Shown: one piece after another, positions 36,491-45,520 of the stretch | Numbering within the stretch: position 1 is the first letter of the stretch | Layout: every line of letters begins with the position of its first letter | NCBI RefSeq assembly: GCF_900142375.1 | Contig: NZ_FRAR01000012.1 | Coordinates: 62,001-126,000, forward strand | Reading direction: 5' to 3' | Source of the DNA: Desulforamulus aeronauticus DSM 10349 | GTDB lineage: Bacteria; Bacillota; Desulfotomaculia; Desulfotomaculales; Desulfotomaculaceae | Length of the DNA stretch: 64,000 bases | Notes under the pieces: generated by a model | Told to the model about the DNA's origin: nothing | The model's input: the letters and a program-made list of their open reading frames with translations, nothing else | The model's database searches: none | Translations under genes and position numbers: made by a program

Positions 36491-37195
36491 ATGACAGAAA
36501 AGGAGGCCTTGCTTTCAACATCACCTTGGGTAAAAGCGCATTTCTTACAATCTGAGCATTTAAATGCTGATGATATTGCCTTGATCAATCGGCTTGGTGA
36601 TAAGAAACATTACCCGAAGGGCTCTGTAATCATTGACATAGGTAGCCGTGGTGATTACATGTATTTCGTGTTGAAGGGGACTGTTCGTATTTCTCTCCTG
36701 AGTGCTGACGGGGTGGAAAAGCCTGTTAGTTATGTTACGCAAGGTTGTTTTCTGGGTGAGGAGTCTTTTTTTCATGGGCAGCCAACCATCTATAATGCCT
36801 TAGCGGTTGAAGCAGTTGAGGCCCTTAGTTTGGACCGGAAGTATCTAAAAGAGATTATTTCTCGGCCGGGTTTAGCGCATATTTTACTAAACTCAGTAAG
36901 CTTTAAATCCCGTGTTTTGGCACACCAAATTGAGGATTTAGCTTTCCGCAGCACCATAGAAAAGGTTTCCCGCATCCTTTATTGTATTTTAGCGGAAACA
37001 CCGGAGGGTAAAGAAAAACATCATACTATTCATATCAGCCAACAGGAATTAGCGGCCCTTGCCGGTGCGCACCGCGTTTCTATAACGAACGCCATTTCCC
37101 AGCTCAAAAAGGATGAAGTTATCAAGACAGCTAAGGACGGTTCCATTGTTGTGATCGATTGGGATAAACTTAAGGAGAAGGGCTTTGGCATATAA
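36491..37195 (+). CDS. Crp/Fnr-family transcriptional regulator
   Basis: 234-residue regulator: cyclic nucleotide-binding-like beta roll (KGSVIIDIGSRGDYMYFVLKG; GEESFF) followed by a long dimerisation helix and a C-terminal winged helix (ISQQELAALAGAHRVSITNA). No N-terminal Fnr cluster cysteines and no clear heme ligand motif, so the effector is a small molecule or redox signal that cannot be read. The start is ATG 36491 with GGGAGG upstream; the open frame extends 25 codons further without a site. Its own promoter and those of both ASST-linked MFS genes share one palindrome, so it is the likely regulator of all three; inference. Confidence 0.9.
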   Translation: MTEKEALLSTSPWVKAHFLQSEHLNADDIALINRLGDKKHYPKGSVIIDIGSRGDYMYFVLKGTVRISLLSADGVEKPVSYVTQGCFLGEESFFHGQPTIYNALAVEAVEALSLDRKYLKEIISRPGLAHILLNSVSFKSRVLAHQIEDLAFRSTIEKVSRILYCILAETPEGKEKHHTIHISQQELAALAGAHRVSITNAISQLKKDEVIKTAKDGSIVVIDWDKLKEKGFGI

Positions 37196-37439
37196 TGTCT
37201 AGTATACTGAGTGCTGTGATTGTGTTGTGATTGTCAAGGAGTGTCAAGAGAACCGTCCCCTCGACACCACCTTGACACCGACACCCGAGAGGCCAGCCAT
37301 TAGTAGGCGAAGTACGCTACCCGCGTGGAGGCTTTGACCAGACTGAGCCTTGTTCAATACTCATCAATTTGCAGCAAATTCGATGTTGTATTTTACAGCA
37401 AGCCGAACTATACTAAGGAATGAAAGGGGGCTGTTTTTA
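37196..37439. other. non-coding stretch with GTGTCAAGAG/CCGTCCCC-type repeats
   Basis: Around 37234-37290 the motifs GTGTCAAGAGAACCGTCCCC, CGACACC, TTGACACC and GACACC occur close together in both orientations. Sequences of this form recur between genes in many Firmicutes and look like the ends of small mobile elements. No transposase is present. It directly precedes the toxin-antitoxin pair. Confidence 0.35.
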
Positions 37440-37697
37440 ATGCCGAACATCAAGCCGATCTCCGATTTGCGCAATTACAGTGATGTGCTGCGTGATGTGG
37501 CAGTGGGTGCGCCCGTGTTCCTCACCAAAAACGGGCGGGGCCGATATGCCATTGTGGATATACAGGACTATGAAAATACACAAGCTACTTTAAAGCTCTT
37601 GGGGGAGCTTGCCAAGGGCAAGAAATCCGGGGAGGAGAAGGGGTGGCTTTCGCTGGATGATGTAAAGACCCATTTCCGGGAGAAACAGCATGAATAA
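37440..37697 (+). CDS. Phd/YefM-type antitoxin
   Basis: 85-residue antitoxin. The N-terminal MPNIKPISDLRNYSDVLRDV and KNGRGRYAIVDIQDYE are typical of the Phd/YefM DNA-binding fold; the C-terminal part would wrap the toxin. The start is ATG 37440, 9 bases after GGGGG; the frame extends upstream without a site. It overlaps the toxin gene by 8 bases, the usual order for such pairs. Base composition is more GC-rich than the neighbouring genes, in keeping with transfer. Confidence 0.88.
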   Translation: MPNIKPISDLRNYSDVLRDVAVGAPVFLTKNGRGRYAIVDIQDYENTQATLKLLGELAKGKKSGEEKGWLSLDDVKTHFREKQHE

Positions 37698-38010
37698 GCT
37701 GCACTATTCCCCGGAAGCCCTGCGCGATCTGAACGAAATTTGGGAGTATATCTTTGGCGAGCTGGAAAATCCCACCGCCGCTGAAAATACGGTTAATACC
37801 ATTCTGGAGGCTATCGATAAACTGCAAGACTTTTCCGGGGTGGGGTCACTGCTGTCCTCTGTTGTAGAGTTGGAAAGCGATTACCGCTTTTTGGTCTGCG
37901 GCAATTATCTTGCGTTTTATCGCGTGGTGGGCAGCAATGTTTACATTGACCGTGTCCTGTACGGCCGGCGCGACTATCTGCGCATCCTGTTCGATAAAAG
38001 CATGGAATAA
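37690..38010 (+). CDS. RelE/ParE-family toxin
   Basis: 106-residue toxin with the family pattern YSPEALRDLNEIWEYIFGEL at the N-terminus and YRFLVCGNYLAFYRVVGSNVYIDRVLYGRRDYLRIL at the C-terminus (outline). Members either poison gyrase or cleave mRNA on the ribosome; the sequence does not decide which, though the C-terminal RRDYL is ParE-like. Translation is coupled to the antitoxin. Confidence 0.88.
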   Translation: MNKLHYSPEALRDLNEIWEYIFGELENPTAAENTVNTILEAIDKLQDFSGVGSLLSSVVELESDYRFLVCGNYLAFYRVVGSNVYIDRVLYGRRDYLRILFDKSME

Positions 38011-38059
38011 ACAGTGCAATCATCGCACGGGTTTAATACTGTATTCATCAAGGGATCCG

Positions 38060-38088
38060 TTGATTGGATGACTTTAAAGTGGTATGAT
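38060..38088 (+). promoter_or_regulatory. sigma-A type promoter of the FUSC-like gene
   Basis: TTGATT (38060-38065), 17-base spacer, TATGAT (38083-38088), 80 bases before the start codon. Confidence 0.6.
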
Positions 38089-38168
38089 CTAAAAAAGAGA
38101 AGTACGTTAGCAAAGGTGCTGAAGAAATTTTCAGGACCTTTTATTTTTAAGATTGTTGAGGAGAGCGT

Positions 38169-39281
38169 ATGGCTATACAAATTAAAAGATTGCCATTTAT
38201 TGGTGCTAGAATACTTAAGACGGGGTTGGCAGTTGCTCTGGCTATTTATATATGTACGCTGCTTAAGCTGGAACCCAATGTTTTTGCCGGTGTAAGTGCA
38301 GTCATGAATATACAGCCTTCCATATATCGTTCTTTCAGAAATGCAGCGGAGCAGATTCTAATACATGTAATCTCTGTTTTCATTGCGGTCCTGTGTGGTT
38401 ATTTGTTTGGTAGTAGTCCTATTATTATCGGACTGGCCACCATTTTGATTATTACCACCAATGTAAAATTAAAACTGCTGCAGGGAGTGGCTATGGGAGT
38501 TGTGGCTGGGATATTTGTACTGGATGCGCCACAACAGGATTTTTTAAACCATGCCCTTACTCGTTCCTATGTTATATTTGTTGGACTAGGAGCGGCTCTA
38601 ACCGTGAACAATCTGTTATCTCAGCCCCGTTATAACGATAGCTTCTTGTCCTCCTTAAAGACATTTGGTGAACAATCAGCAAGCTTCTTTGAACAAATGG
38701 TGAGAGATTTTATTACGCTGCAGCCGATGAATAGCAATGATTACGAAAGCAGAAAAGATGACATCAAAAATTTGCTAAGAAGCACAAGAAACCTCTTTGA
38801 ACTGCACAAAGAGCAAAACCGCTATTTAAGCATGGTTTCATCGGAAGTTCAGGAGCGCTGGGAAAAATACCTTGATTTCAATGTTAAATTGTTCTACAAA
38901 AGCCAGGAAATTTATAGTGCTACACAGCAACGTCTGCGGTGGAGAAGTGAGCGGGGAAATCCACCTATCTCGAAAGAATTTAACCATGTGTTGGAGATGT
39001 TGGAGAGAGGTATTAATTCCTTTAAGTCCCTCAACATTAAACTGAACCGACATATTTTTGAAGAACAGGAATTGAGACTGGAGCCAGTTAGTGAACATTT
39101 TTGGGAAGAGCTTAGTATATTTATCGATAAGTGGAACTCAAAATTGACCGGAGCAGCCTTTTTACACGCATTCATGTTTGTGTCTGTGGTGGCCAATGAT
39201 ATTAAGTGGGCTACCAGAAGCATTAAGGAATTTTCGTTGCAAGAAAGATCTATCAGTGGAAAGAAATATACTGAAAATTAG
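38169..39281 (+). CDS. FUSC/aromatic acid exporter-like membrane protein
   Basis: 370-residue protein. The first ~150 residues hold about five or six membrane helices with the pattern ILKTGLAVALAIYICTLLKL and FAGVSAVMNIQPSIYRSF of the ArAE_1/FUSC family; the remaining ~210 residues are a soluble, mostly helical domain. Proteins of this type are held to export aromatic carboxylic acids or stress metabolites, but few are characterised. GAGGAG precedes the ATG. It is monocistronic and lies just upstream of the nif leader. Confidence 0.78.
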   Translation: MAIQIKRLPFIGARILKTGLAVALAIYICTLLKLEPNVFAGVSAVMNIQPSIYRSFRNAAEQILIHVISVFIAVLCGYLFGSSPIIIGLATILIITTNVKLKLLQGVAMGVVAGIFVLDAPQQDFLNHALTRSYVIFVGLGAALTVNNLLSQPRYNDSFLSSLKTFGEQSASFFEQMVRDFITLQPMNSNDYESRKDDIKNLLRSTRNLFELHKEQNRYLSMVSSEVQERWEKYLDFNVKLFYKSQEIYSATQQRLRWRSERGNPPISKEFNHVLEMLERGINSFKSLNIKLNRHIFEEQELRLEPVSEHFWEELSIFIDKWNSKLTGAAFLHAFMFVSVVANDIKWATRSIKEFSLQERSISGKKYTEN

Positions 39282-39319
39282 GAATAACATTCGTGTACTG
39301 TATTCATTACCGTAATCTA

Positions 39320-39348
39320 TTGAAATTGATTGAATCGGATGCTATAAT
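39320..39348 (+). promoter_or_regulatory. upstream nif promoter
   Basis: TTGAAA (39320-39325), 17-base spacer, TATAAT (39343-39348). It would start a leader near 39355, about 180 bases before nifH. No sigma-54 (GG-N10-GC) element is seen. Confidence 0.65.
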
Positions 39349-39363
39349 CAGTTCAACTTTAGA

Positions 39364-39421
39364 GATACATTGATGTATCAAGTCAAATGGGCGAAGGCGC
39401 CGGTGATTACACCGGCGTTTT
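39364..39421 (+). promoter_or_regulatory. nif leader: hexaloop hairpin, overlapping hairpin and terminator
   Basis: GATAC-ATTGAT-GTATC (39364-39379) forms a stem with a six-base loop having A at loop position 1 and G at position 4, as in ANTAR-protein targets. A second hairpin (GGC...GCC, 39390-39401) shares bases with the left arm of an intrinsic terminator, CGCCGGTG/CACCGGCG (39398-39417) plus TTTT. The second loop does not fit the A1/G4 rule. The terminator could alternatively just end the upstream gene. Confidence 0.5.
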
Positions 39422-39447
39422 GTGTTTGTACACTACCTCCCTATAAT
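39420..39447 (+). promoter_or_regulatory. possible second nif promoter
   Basis: TTGTGT (39420-39425), 16-base spacer, TATAAT (39442-39447), overlapping TGTGTTTGTACACTACC (39421-39437), a motif that recurs elsewhere in the window. Confidence 0.5.
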
Positions 39448-39470
39448 ACAATGTTGTTTAGTGGCGTTGA

Positions 39471-40355
<885 letters not shown>

Positions 40356-40377
40356 AAATATACAAGGAGTGAAAGCC

Positions 40378-40707
40378 ATGTTTATGATTAGAGCCATTGT
40401 AAGACCCGAAAAAAGCAATCTAATTCTGCTTGAGTTAAACAGTGCCGGTTTTCCGGCGGTCACCAAAATGGATGTAGTGGGTCGCGGAAAACAAAGGGGT
40501 GTTAAGGTAGGGGAAGTGGTTTATGACGAAATCCCCAAGGAATTGCTGCTGCTGGTAGTACAGGAAGAAAAGGATAAGGATGATGTCATCAGCATTATTG
40601 CCAAATATGCCAAGACAGGTGCCAAGGGAGCCTTTGGAGATGGCAAAATCTTTGTTACGCCTGTGGAGGAAGCCTACACCATCAGCAGTGGCAGCAAGGG
40701 CTTATAG
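40378..40707 (+). CDS. nifI1: PII-like nitrogenase regulator NifI1
   Basis: 109-residue PII-family protein. MIRAIVRPEKSNLILLELN begins the fold and the T-loop region reads DVVGRGKQRGVKVGEVVYDE. KTGAKGAFGDGKIFVTPVEEAY is the C-terminal PII signature. In methanogens NifI1 and NifI2 together bind and inhibit dinitrogenase, with 2-oxoglutarate and ATP relieving inhibition. The start is ATG 40378, 8 bases after AAGGAG. Sits between nifH and nifI2. Confidence 0.93.
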   Translation: MFMIRAIVRPEKSNLILLELNSAGFPAVTKMDVVGRGKQRGVKVGEVVYDEIPKELLLLVVQEEKDKDDVISIIAKYAKTGAKGAFGDGKIFVTPVEEAYTISSGSKGL

Positions 40708-40719
40708 GGGGGGAGTCAT

Positions 40720-41100
40720 ATGAAAGAAATACTAGCGGTCATCCGCATGAATAAGGTAAATGCCACCAAGAAAGCCCTGGCCGACATGGGTATCTGCGGC
40801 TTACATGCCGTGAAGGTTATGGGACGAGGCAAAATACAGGTGGATTTTTCTATCCTGCAGGAACTGGGTGCCAGGGAAGAGATTGGTGGGCTATTGGCCG
40901 AGGGGTTGTCCGAAGGAGCCCGGCTAATTCCCAAACGAATGCTGACCATTCTGGTGCAGGATGGAGAGGTTTCCAAGGTTGTGGATACCCTGATAAAAGT
41001 AAATAAGGAAGGCAATAAAGGAGACGGTAAAATTTTTGTAACACCAGTTCTAGATGCATTACGAATTAGAACCGGAGAGCAGGGAGAAGCCGCCATCTAA
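40720..41100 (+). CDS. nifI2: PII-like nitrogenase regulator NifI2
   Basis: 126-residue PII-family protein with an enlarged T-loop region (FSILQELGAREEIGGLLAEG, before LIPKRMLTILVQ), the feature that separates NifI2 from NifI1. The C-terminal GDGKIFVTPVLDALRIRTGEQG is the PII signature. It would form the inhibitory complex with NifI1. GGGGGGAG precedes the ATG, 12 bases after the nifI1 stop. Confidence 0.93.
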   Translation: MKEILAVIRMNKVNATKKALADMGICGLHAVKVMGRGKIQVDFSILQELGAREEIGGLLAEGLSEGARLIPKRMLTILVQDGEVSKVVDTLIKVNKEGNKGDGKIFVTPVLDALRIRTGEQGEAAI

Positions 41101-41123
41101 GAAGCTTAAAGGAGGTGCAGTAG

Positions 41124-42743
41124 ATGGCCATTAACGAGAAAAAATTAGAAGAACTGCTTAATCAGTATCCCACCAAGGTCAAAAGAAATCGTAAGAAACA
41201 CCTGATTATTAAGGATTCCAGCCTGGCCCACCAGGAGATCGAAGCCAATACCAGGACCATTCCGGGAATTATTACCAACCGTGGCTGTGCCTTCGCGGGC
41301 TGCAAGGGGGTTGTGCTGGGACCATTAAAGGATATGGTTCATATTGTACACGGCCCCATCGGCTGTGCCTATTATACCTGGGGAACCAGACGCAACAAGG
41401 CCAAATCCGACGATCCTACGAAAAACTTTATCAACTATTGTGTATCTTCGGATATGCAGGAAAGCGACATTGTATTCGGCGGGGAAAAGAAACTGGCTCG
41501 CCTGATTGATGAAGTGATGGATATTTTTCAACCCAATGCCATTACCATTTCCGCCACCTGCCCGGTGGGACTCATTGGGGACGATTTACAGGCGGTAGCC
41601 AAGGCTGCCCAGGAAAAACACGGTGTGGAGATCATGGCCTTTAACTGTGAAGGTTATAAAGGGGTCAGCCAATCCGCTGGCCACCATATTGCCAATAATA
41701 TTCTGATGGAACGGGTCATCGGCCAAGGGGATTGGGAAGAAGCGCCGGGCAAATATCCCATTAATATTCTGGGGGAATACAACATTGGCGGTGATAGCTG
41801 GGAAGTGGAAAGAATCTTGGAAGAAATAGGTTACACAGTGGTATCTGTTATGACCGGGGATGGTTCCTACGAAGAATTAAAAAATGCTCATGTGGCAGAA
41901 CTAAACCTGGTGCAGTGCCACCGGTCCATTAACTATATAGCTGAGATGCTGGAAACTAAATACGGTACCCCCTGGTTAAAGGTGAACTTCATCGGCGTTC
42001 AATCTACCATAGAAACCTTACGCAATATGGCCCTGTATTTTAACGACCCAGCCTTAACTCAGAAAACTGAAGAAGTCATTGCCAAGGAGCTGGCCCGGAC
42101 TGAACCGATCATTGAGCAATACAAGAAAATTTGCGAGGGTAAAACTGCCTTCTGTTTTGTGGGCGGTTCTCGGGGCCACCATTATCAGGGTTTATTTGCT
42201 GAGTTGGGGATCGAGACGGTGCTGGCAGGTTATGAGTTTGCCCACCGGGACGATTACGAAGGACGGGACATTATTCCAGAGATCAAGCTGGATGCCGACA
42301 CTAAAAACATTCCGGAAATACACGTAAGCCCGGATGAGAGAAGATTCCGTCTGAAACTATCTCCGGAACGCTTGGCAGAAATGAAGAAAAAAATTCCTCT
42401 TAGTAACTATCAAGGTATGAATATCGAGATGAAGGATGGCACCATCATCGTGGATGATCTTAATCACTTTGAAACCGAAGAGTTTATAAAACTTTTGCAA
42501 CCGGATATTTTCTCCTCGGGTATCAAGGACAAATATGTGGTGCAGAAGATGGGTATTCCCTCTAAACAATTACATTCCTATGATTACAGTGGTCCCTATG
42601 CCGGTTTTAATGGTGCCGTTAAGTTTGCTGAAGATATCGCCATGTCTTTTGCTACACCCACTTGGAATTTTATTACACCACCCTGGAAAAATAAGCCTTT
42701 GCTTGAGGGCACCATTGTGGAAGGAGGTTGTTCGGTATGTTAA
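41124..42743 (+). CDS. nifD: nitrogenase molybdenum-iron protein alpha chain
   Basis: 539-residue alpha subunit. P-cluster ligands Cys55, Cys81, Cys146; cofactor ligands Cys265 (VQCHRS) and His484 (LHSYDYSGPYAGF); Gln183 and His187 in VSQSAGHH correspond to the residues around the cofactor. It is longer than Azotobacter NifD (492) because of an insertion of about 50 residues before the last third (roughly 395-450), as in Clostridium pasteurianum. The residue two before KGVV is Cys rather than Ser (AGCKGVV). AAAGGAGG precedes the ATG. The motifs indicate the Mo-type enzyme rather than Vnf/Anf; no delta-subunit gene is present. Confidence 0.95.
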   Translation: MAINEKKLEELLNQYPTKVKRNRKKHLIIKDSSLAHQEIEANTRTIPGIITNRGCAFAGCKGVVLGPLKDMVHIVHGPIGCAYYTWGTRRNKAKSDDPTKNFINYCVSSDMQESDIVFGGEKKLARLIDEVMDIFQPNAITISATCPVGLIGDDLQAVAKAAQEKHGVEIMAFNCEGYKGVSQSAGHHIANNILMERVIGQGDWEEAPGKYPINILGEYNIGGDSWEVERILEEIGYTVVSVMTGDGSYEELKNAHVAELNLVQCHRSINYIAEMLETKYGTPWLKVNFIGVQSTIETLRNMALYFNDPALTQKTEEVIAKELARTEPIIEQYKKICEGKTAFCFVGGSRGHHYQGLFAELGIETVLAGYEFAHRDDYEGRDIIPEIKLDADTKNIPEIHVSPDERRFRLKLSPERLAEMKKKIPLSNYQGMNIEMKDGTIIVDDLNHFETEEFIKLLQPDIFSSGIKDKYVVQKMGIPSKQLHSYDYSGPYAGFNGAVKFAEDIAMSFATPTWNFITPPWKNKPLLEGTIVEGGCSVC

Positions 42744-44128
42744 ATTGCACACCAAAGGAATTAAAAGAACGCACCGGGGGAGTCATCAATCCTGCCAAAA
42801 CCTGTCAACCCCTGGGTGCCATGTATGCAGCTCTCGGCATCCACGGGTGCCTGCCCCATAGCCACGGTTCTCAAGGCTGTTGTTCCTACCACCGAATGCA
42901 TTTAACCAGACACTTCCGGGAGCCGATTATGGCTTCCACCAGTTCCTTTACCGAGGGAGCCTCGGTTTTTGGGGGCGGGGCCAATCTAAAAACAGCCATC
43001 AAAAATGTGTTTACCATCTATAACCCGGAGATAATGGCGGTGCATACCACCTGCTTATCCGAGACCATTGGTGATGATTTACCCACCATTATTCGGACGG
43101 CGGAGATTCCTGAGGGCAAAGTGGTCATTCATGCCAACACCCCTAGTTATCAGGGTTCCCATATAACGGGCTTTTCCAATATGACCAAGGGGATGGTTAA
43201 TTACCTGGCTGAAGCCACCACTGAGACCAAAAAGGAGCAAGTGAATATTATTCCTGGTTTTGTCAATCCGGGGGATATGAGGGAAATAAAGCGTATCCTA
43301 AAAATCATGGGTATTAAAACAATACTGTTTCCAGATACCTCCGGGGTGGTGGATTCTCCCATGACCGGGGAGTACGCCATGTACCCCCGGGGAGGTACCC
43401 AGCTCAAAGATTTGGTGGATACCGGCAACTCTAAATTAACAGTGGCTTTGGGCAGCTATGCCTCCGCCGATGCAGCCAATCAGTTGGAACGAAAATGTCA
43501 GGTACCCGCAGTGGTGTTGAGAACCCCCATTGGTGTTAAAGCAACGGATCAATTGTTAATGACTTTGATAAATAAATTTACTGTAGATATTCCCGTTGAA
43601 CTGGAAGAAGAACGGGGCCAACTGGTAGATATCATGACCGACACCCATTTCCATTTCCACGGTAAAAAAGTGGCCATCTTCGGCGATCCTGATATCATGC
43701 TGGCCATGACGGAATTTGTCCTTAGTTTAGGCATGAAGCCTATTCATGTGTTAACGGGGACACCCGGTTCCGGCGGTGCCCTGGGTACCGCGTTGGGTAA
43801 CTTTGAAAAGGAGATCCAGGAATTACTGCAGGAAGCCGGCGTGCCAGGGAAAGTTAAGGCAGGCGGCGATCTCTTTGACCTGCACCAATGGATTAAAAAT
43901 GAACCAGTAGATCTTTTAATCGGCAATACCTATGGCAAATATATTGCCCGGGCAGAGGATATTCCCTTTGTACGACTGGGTTTCCCTATCTTGGATCGAA
44001 GTGTCCATTCCTATTTGCCAGTGGTAAGCTACAAAGGTGCCATGCGTCTGATCGAAATGATCAGCAATGCCTTGTTAGATAGAGCCGATCGAGATGCCAA
44101 GGATGAGGATTTTGAATTGGTTATGTAA
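42737..44128 (+). CDS. nifK: nitrogenase molybdenum-iron protein beta chain
   Basis: 463-residue beta subunit with P-cluster ligands Cys23 (KTCQPLGA), Cys48 (SQGCCSYHR) and Cys106 (TTCLSETIGDD). It is of the short N-terminal type found in Clostridia, lacking the ~50-residue extension of proteobacterial NifK. I chose ATG 42737, 9 bases after GGAGG; this overlaps the nifD stop by 7 bases, so the two subunits are translationally coupled. Confidence 0.95.
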   Translation: MLNCTPKELKERTGGVINPAKTCQPLGAMYAALGIHGCLPHSHGSQGCCSYHRMHLTRHFREPIMASTSSFTEGASVFGGGANLKTAIKNVFTIYNPEIMAVHTTCLSETIGDDLPTIIRTAEIPEGKVVIHANTPSYQGSHITGFSNMTKGMVNYLAEATTETKKEQVNIIPGFVNPGDMREIKRILKIMGIKTILFPDTSGVVDSPMTGEYAMYPRGGTQLKDLVDTGNSKLTVALGSYASADAANQLERKCQVPAVVLRTPIGVKATDQLLMTLINKFTVDIPVELEEERGQLVDIMTDTHFHFHGKKVAIFGDPDIMLAMTEFVLSLGMKPIHVLTGTPGSGGALGTALGNFEKEIQELLQEAGVPGKVKAGGDLFDLHQWIKNEPVDLLIGNTYGKYIARAEDIPFVRLGFPILDRSVHSYLPVVSYKGAMRLIEMISNALLDRADRDAKDEDFELVM

Positions 44129-44160
44129 CTTGGTAATGAGTTGAGAAAGGAGTGATGGAT

Positions 44161-45507
44161 GTGCAGAAGTCAGTATTACAGGACACAGTTTTTCATGAGA
44201 GAGAAGACTCCATTATCACCAAGGGGAAGCAGAAAAAGCAGCTTACATGCGATACAGCGAGTGTAGCAGGTTGTGTCAGCCAGCGGGCCTGTGTTTACTG
44301 TGGGGCTAGGGTAGTCTTAAACCCGGTCACCGATGCCATCCATCTGGTACATGGTCCCATTGGTTGTGCCAGCTATACCTGGGATATCCGGGGAAGTCTC
44401 AGCAGTGGGTCGGAGTTGTATCGCAACAGTTTCTCCACCGATCTTAAGGAAAAGGATGTTATTTTTGGCGGTGAGAAAAAATTAGCCCGGGCCATTGATG
44501 AACTGGTGGCAGAGTATCCTACCAAGGTGGTGTTTGTTTATGCCACCTGTATTGTAGGTGTAATTGGGGATGATTTGGAGGCGGTCTGTAAGGCCGCCTC
44601 GGCGAAACACCAAATAGAGGTTATCCCCGTACAGTCCAGTGGTTTTGCAGGCAATAAAGCAGCCGGTTATCGGGCCGCCTGCGATGCGTTGCTCCGTTTG
44701 ATAAAACCCAGCCAAAAGAAAAATAAACCCAAGGCCAGTACCGTTAATTATTTGGGAGATTTCAACCTAGCCGGTGAAGTGTGGATTATCAAAGACTATC
44801 TAAAACAGATCGGCATCGAACTGAATGTAGCCTTTACTGGTGATTCCCATTATGAAGCTCTCAAAAATGCCACTACGGCCTCCCTCAATATCATCCAGTG
44901 TGCTGGTTCTATGATTTACCTGGCCCAGAGAATGGAGGAACTGTACGCAATTCCTTATATGAACATTTCTTTTTTGGGGTTGGAAGACACCGCTGCATCC
45001 TTGAGGCGGATTGTTGACTCTTTCGGAGACCCGGAAATGAAGCTTTGCTTGGAGGAATTGTTAGTTAGGGAAACGTCCAAGGTAAAGCCTACTCTGGATT
45101 GGTACCGCGAGCGGTTGCAGGGCAAAAAAGCAGCCATTTATGTAGGTGGCGGATTTAAAGCCATTTCACTCATTAAACAGTTCCGGGAAATTGGTATTGA
45201 TGTGGTGATGATCGGCACCCAAACCGGTCGTCAGGAAGAATACCAAACGATCAATGAACTGGTGGATGAGGGGACAGTTATACTAGATGACGCCAACCCT
45301 TCAGAACTAGAGAAATTCATGGTCGAGAAGGGAGCCCACCTACTGGTGGGTGGGGTTAAGGAAAGGCCGCTGGCCTATAAGTTAGGCATAGCCTTTATTG
45401 ATCATAATCATGATCGAAAGCACCCTTTAAGTGGTTTTGTGGGGGCGGTAAACCTGGCCAAGGAGGTAGCCACCACCCTTTGTTCACCGGTTTGGCAATA
45501 TGTATAA
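44161..45507 (+). CDS. nifE: nitrogenase cofactor scaffold subunit NifE
   Basis: 448-residue NifD-like protein that, with NifN, forms the scaffold on which the NifB cofactor is matured. QRACVYCGARVVLNPVTDAI and HGPIGCASYTWDIRG carry the conserved cysteines, and the later CIVGVIGDDLEAV matches NifE. The start is probably GTG 44161, 8 bases after AAAGGAG; an ATG two codons earlier sits too close to the site. Order nifDKEN suggests origin by duplication of nifDK. Overlaps the upstream reach of nifN only beyond its likely start. Confidence 0.92.
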   Translation: MQKSVLQDTVFHEREDSIITKGKQKKQLTCDTASVAGCVSQRACVYCGARVVLNPVTDAIHLVHGPIGCASYTWDIRGSLSSGSELYRNSFSTDLKEKDVIFGGEKKLARAIDELVAEYPTKVVFVYATCIVGVIGDDLEAVCKAASAKHQIEVIPVQSSGFAGNKAAGYRAACDALLRLIKPSQKKNKPKASTVNYLGDFNLAGEVWIIKDYLKQIGIELNVAFTGDSHYEALKNATTASLNIIQCAGSMIYLAQRMEELYAIPYMNISFLGLEDTAASLRRIVDSFGDPEMKLCLEELLVRETSKVKPTLDWYRERLQGKKAAIYVGGGFKAISLIKQFREIGIDVVMIGTQTGRQEEYQTINELVDEGTVILDDANPSELEKFMVEKGAHLLVGGVKERPLAYKLGIAFIDHNHDRKHPLSGFVGAVNLAKEVATTLCSPVWQYV

Positions 45508-45520
45508 GGAGGGACGCGGT

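Noticed and set aside
37234-37290. Complete insertion sequence
   Set aside because: Short inverted motifs are present but there is no transposase gene or target-site duplication that I can see.
38014-38295. 93-codon plus-strand frame overlapping the start of the FUSC-like gene
   Set aside because: It shares its second half with the FUSC gene in another frame and begins upstream of that gene's promoter; no site of its own.
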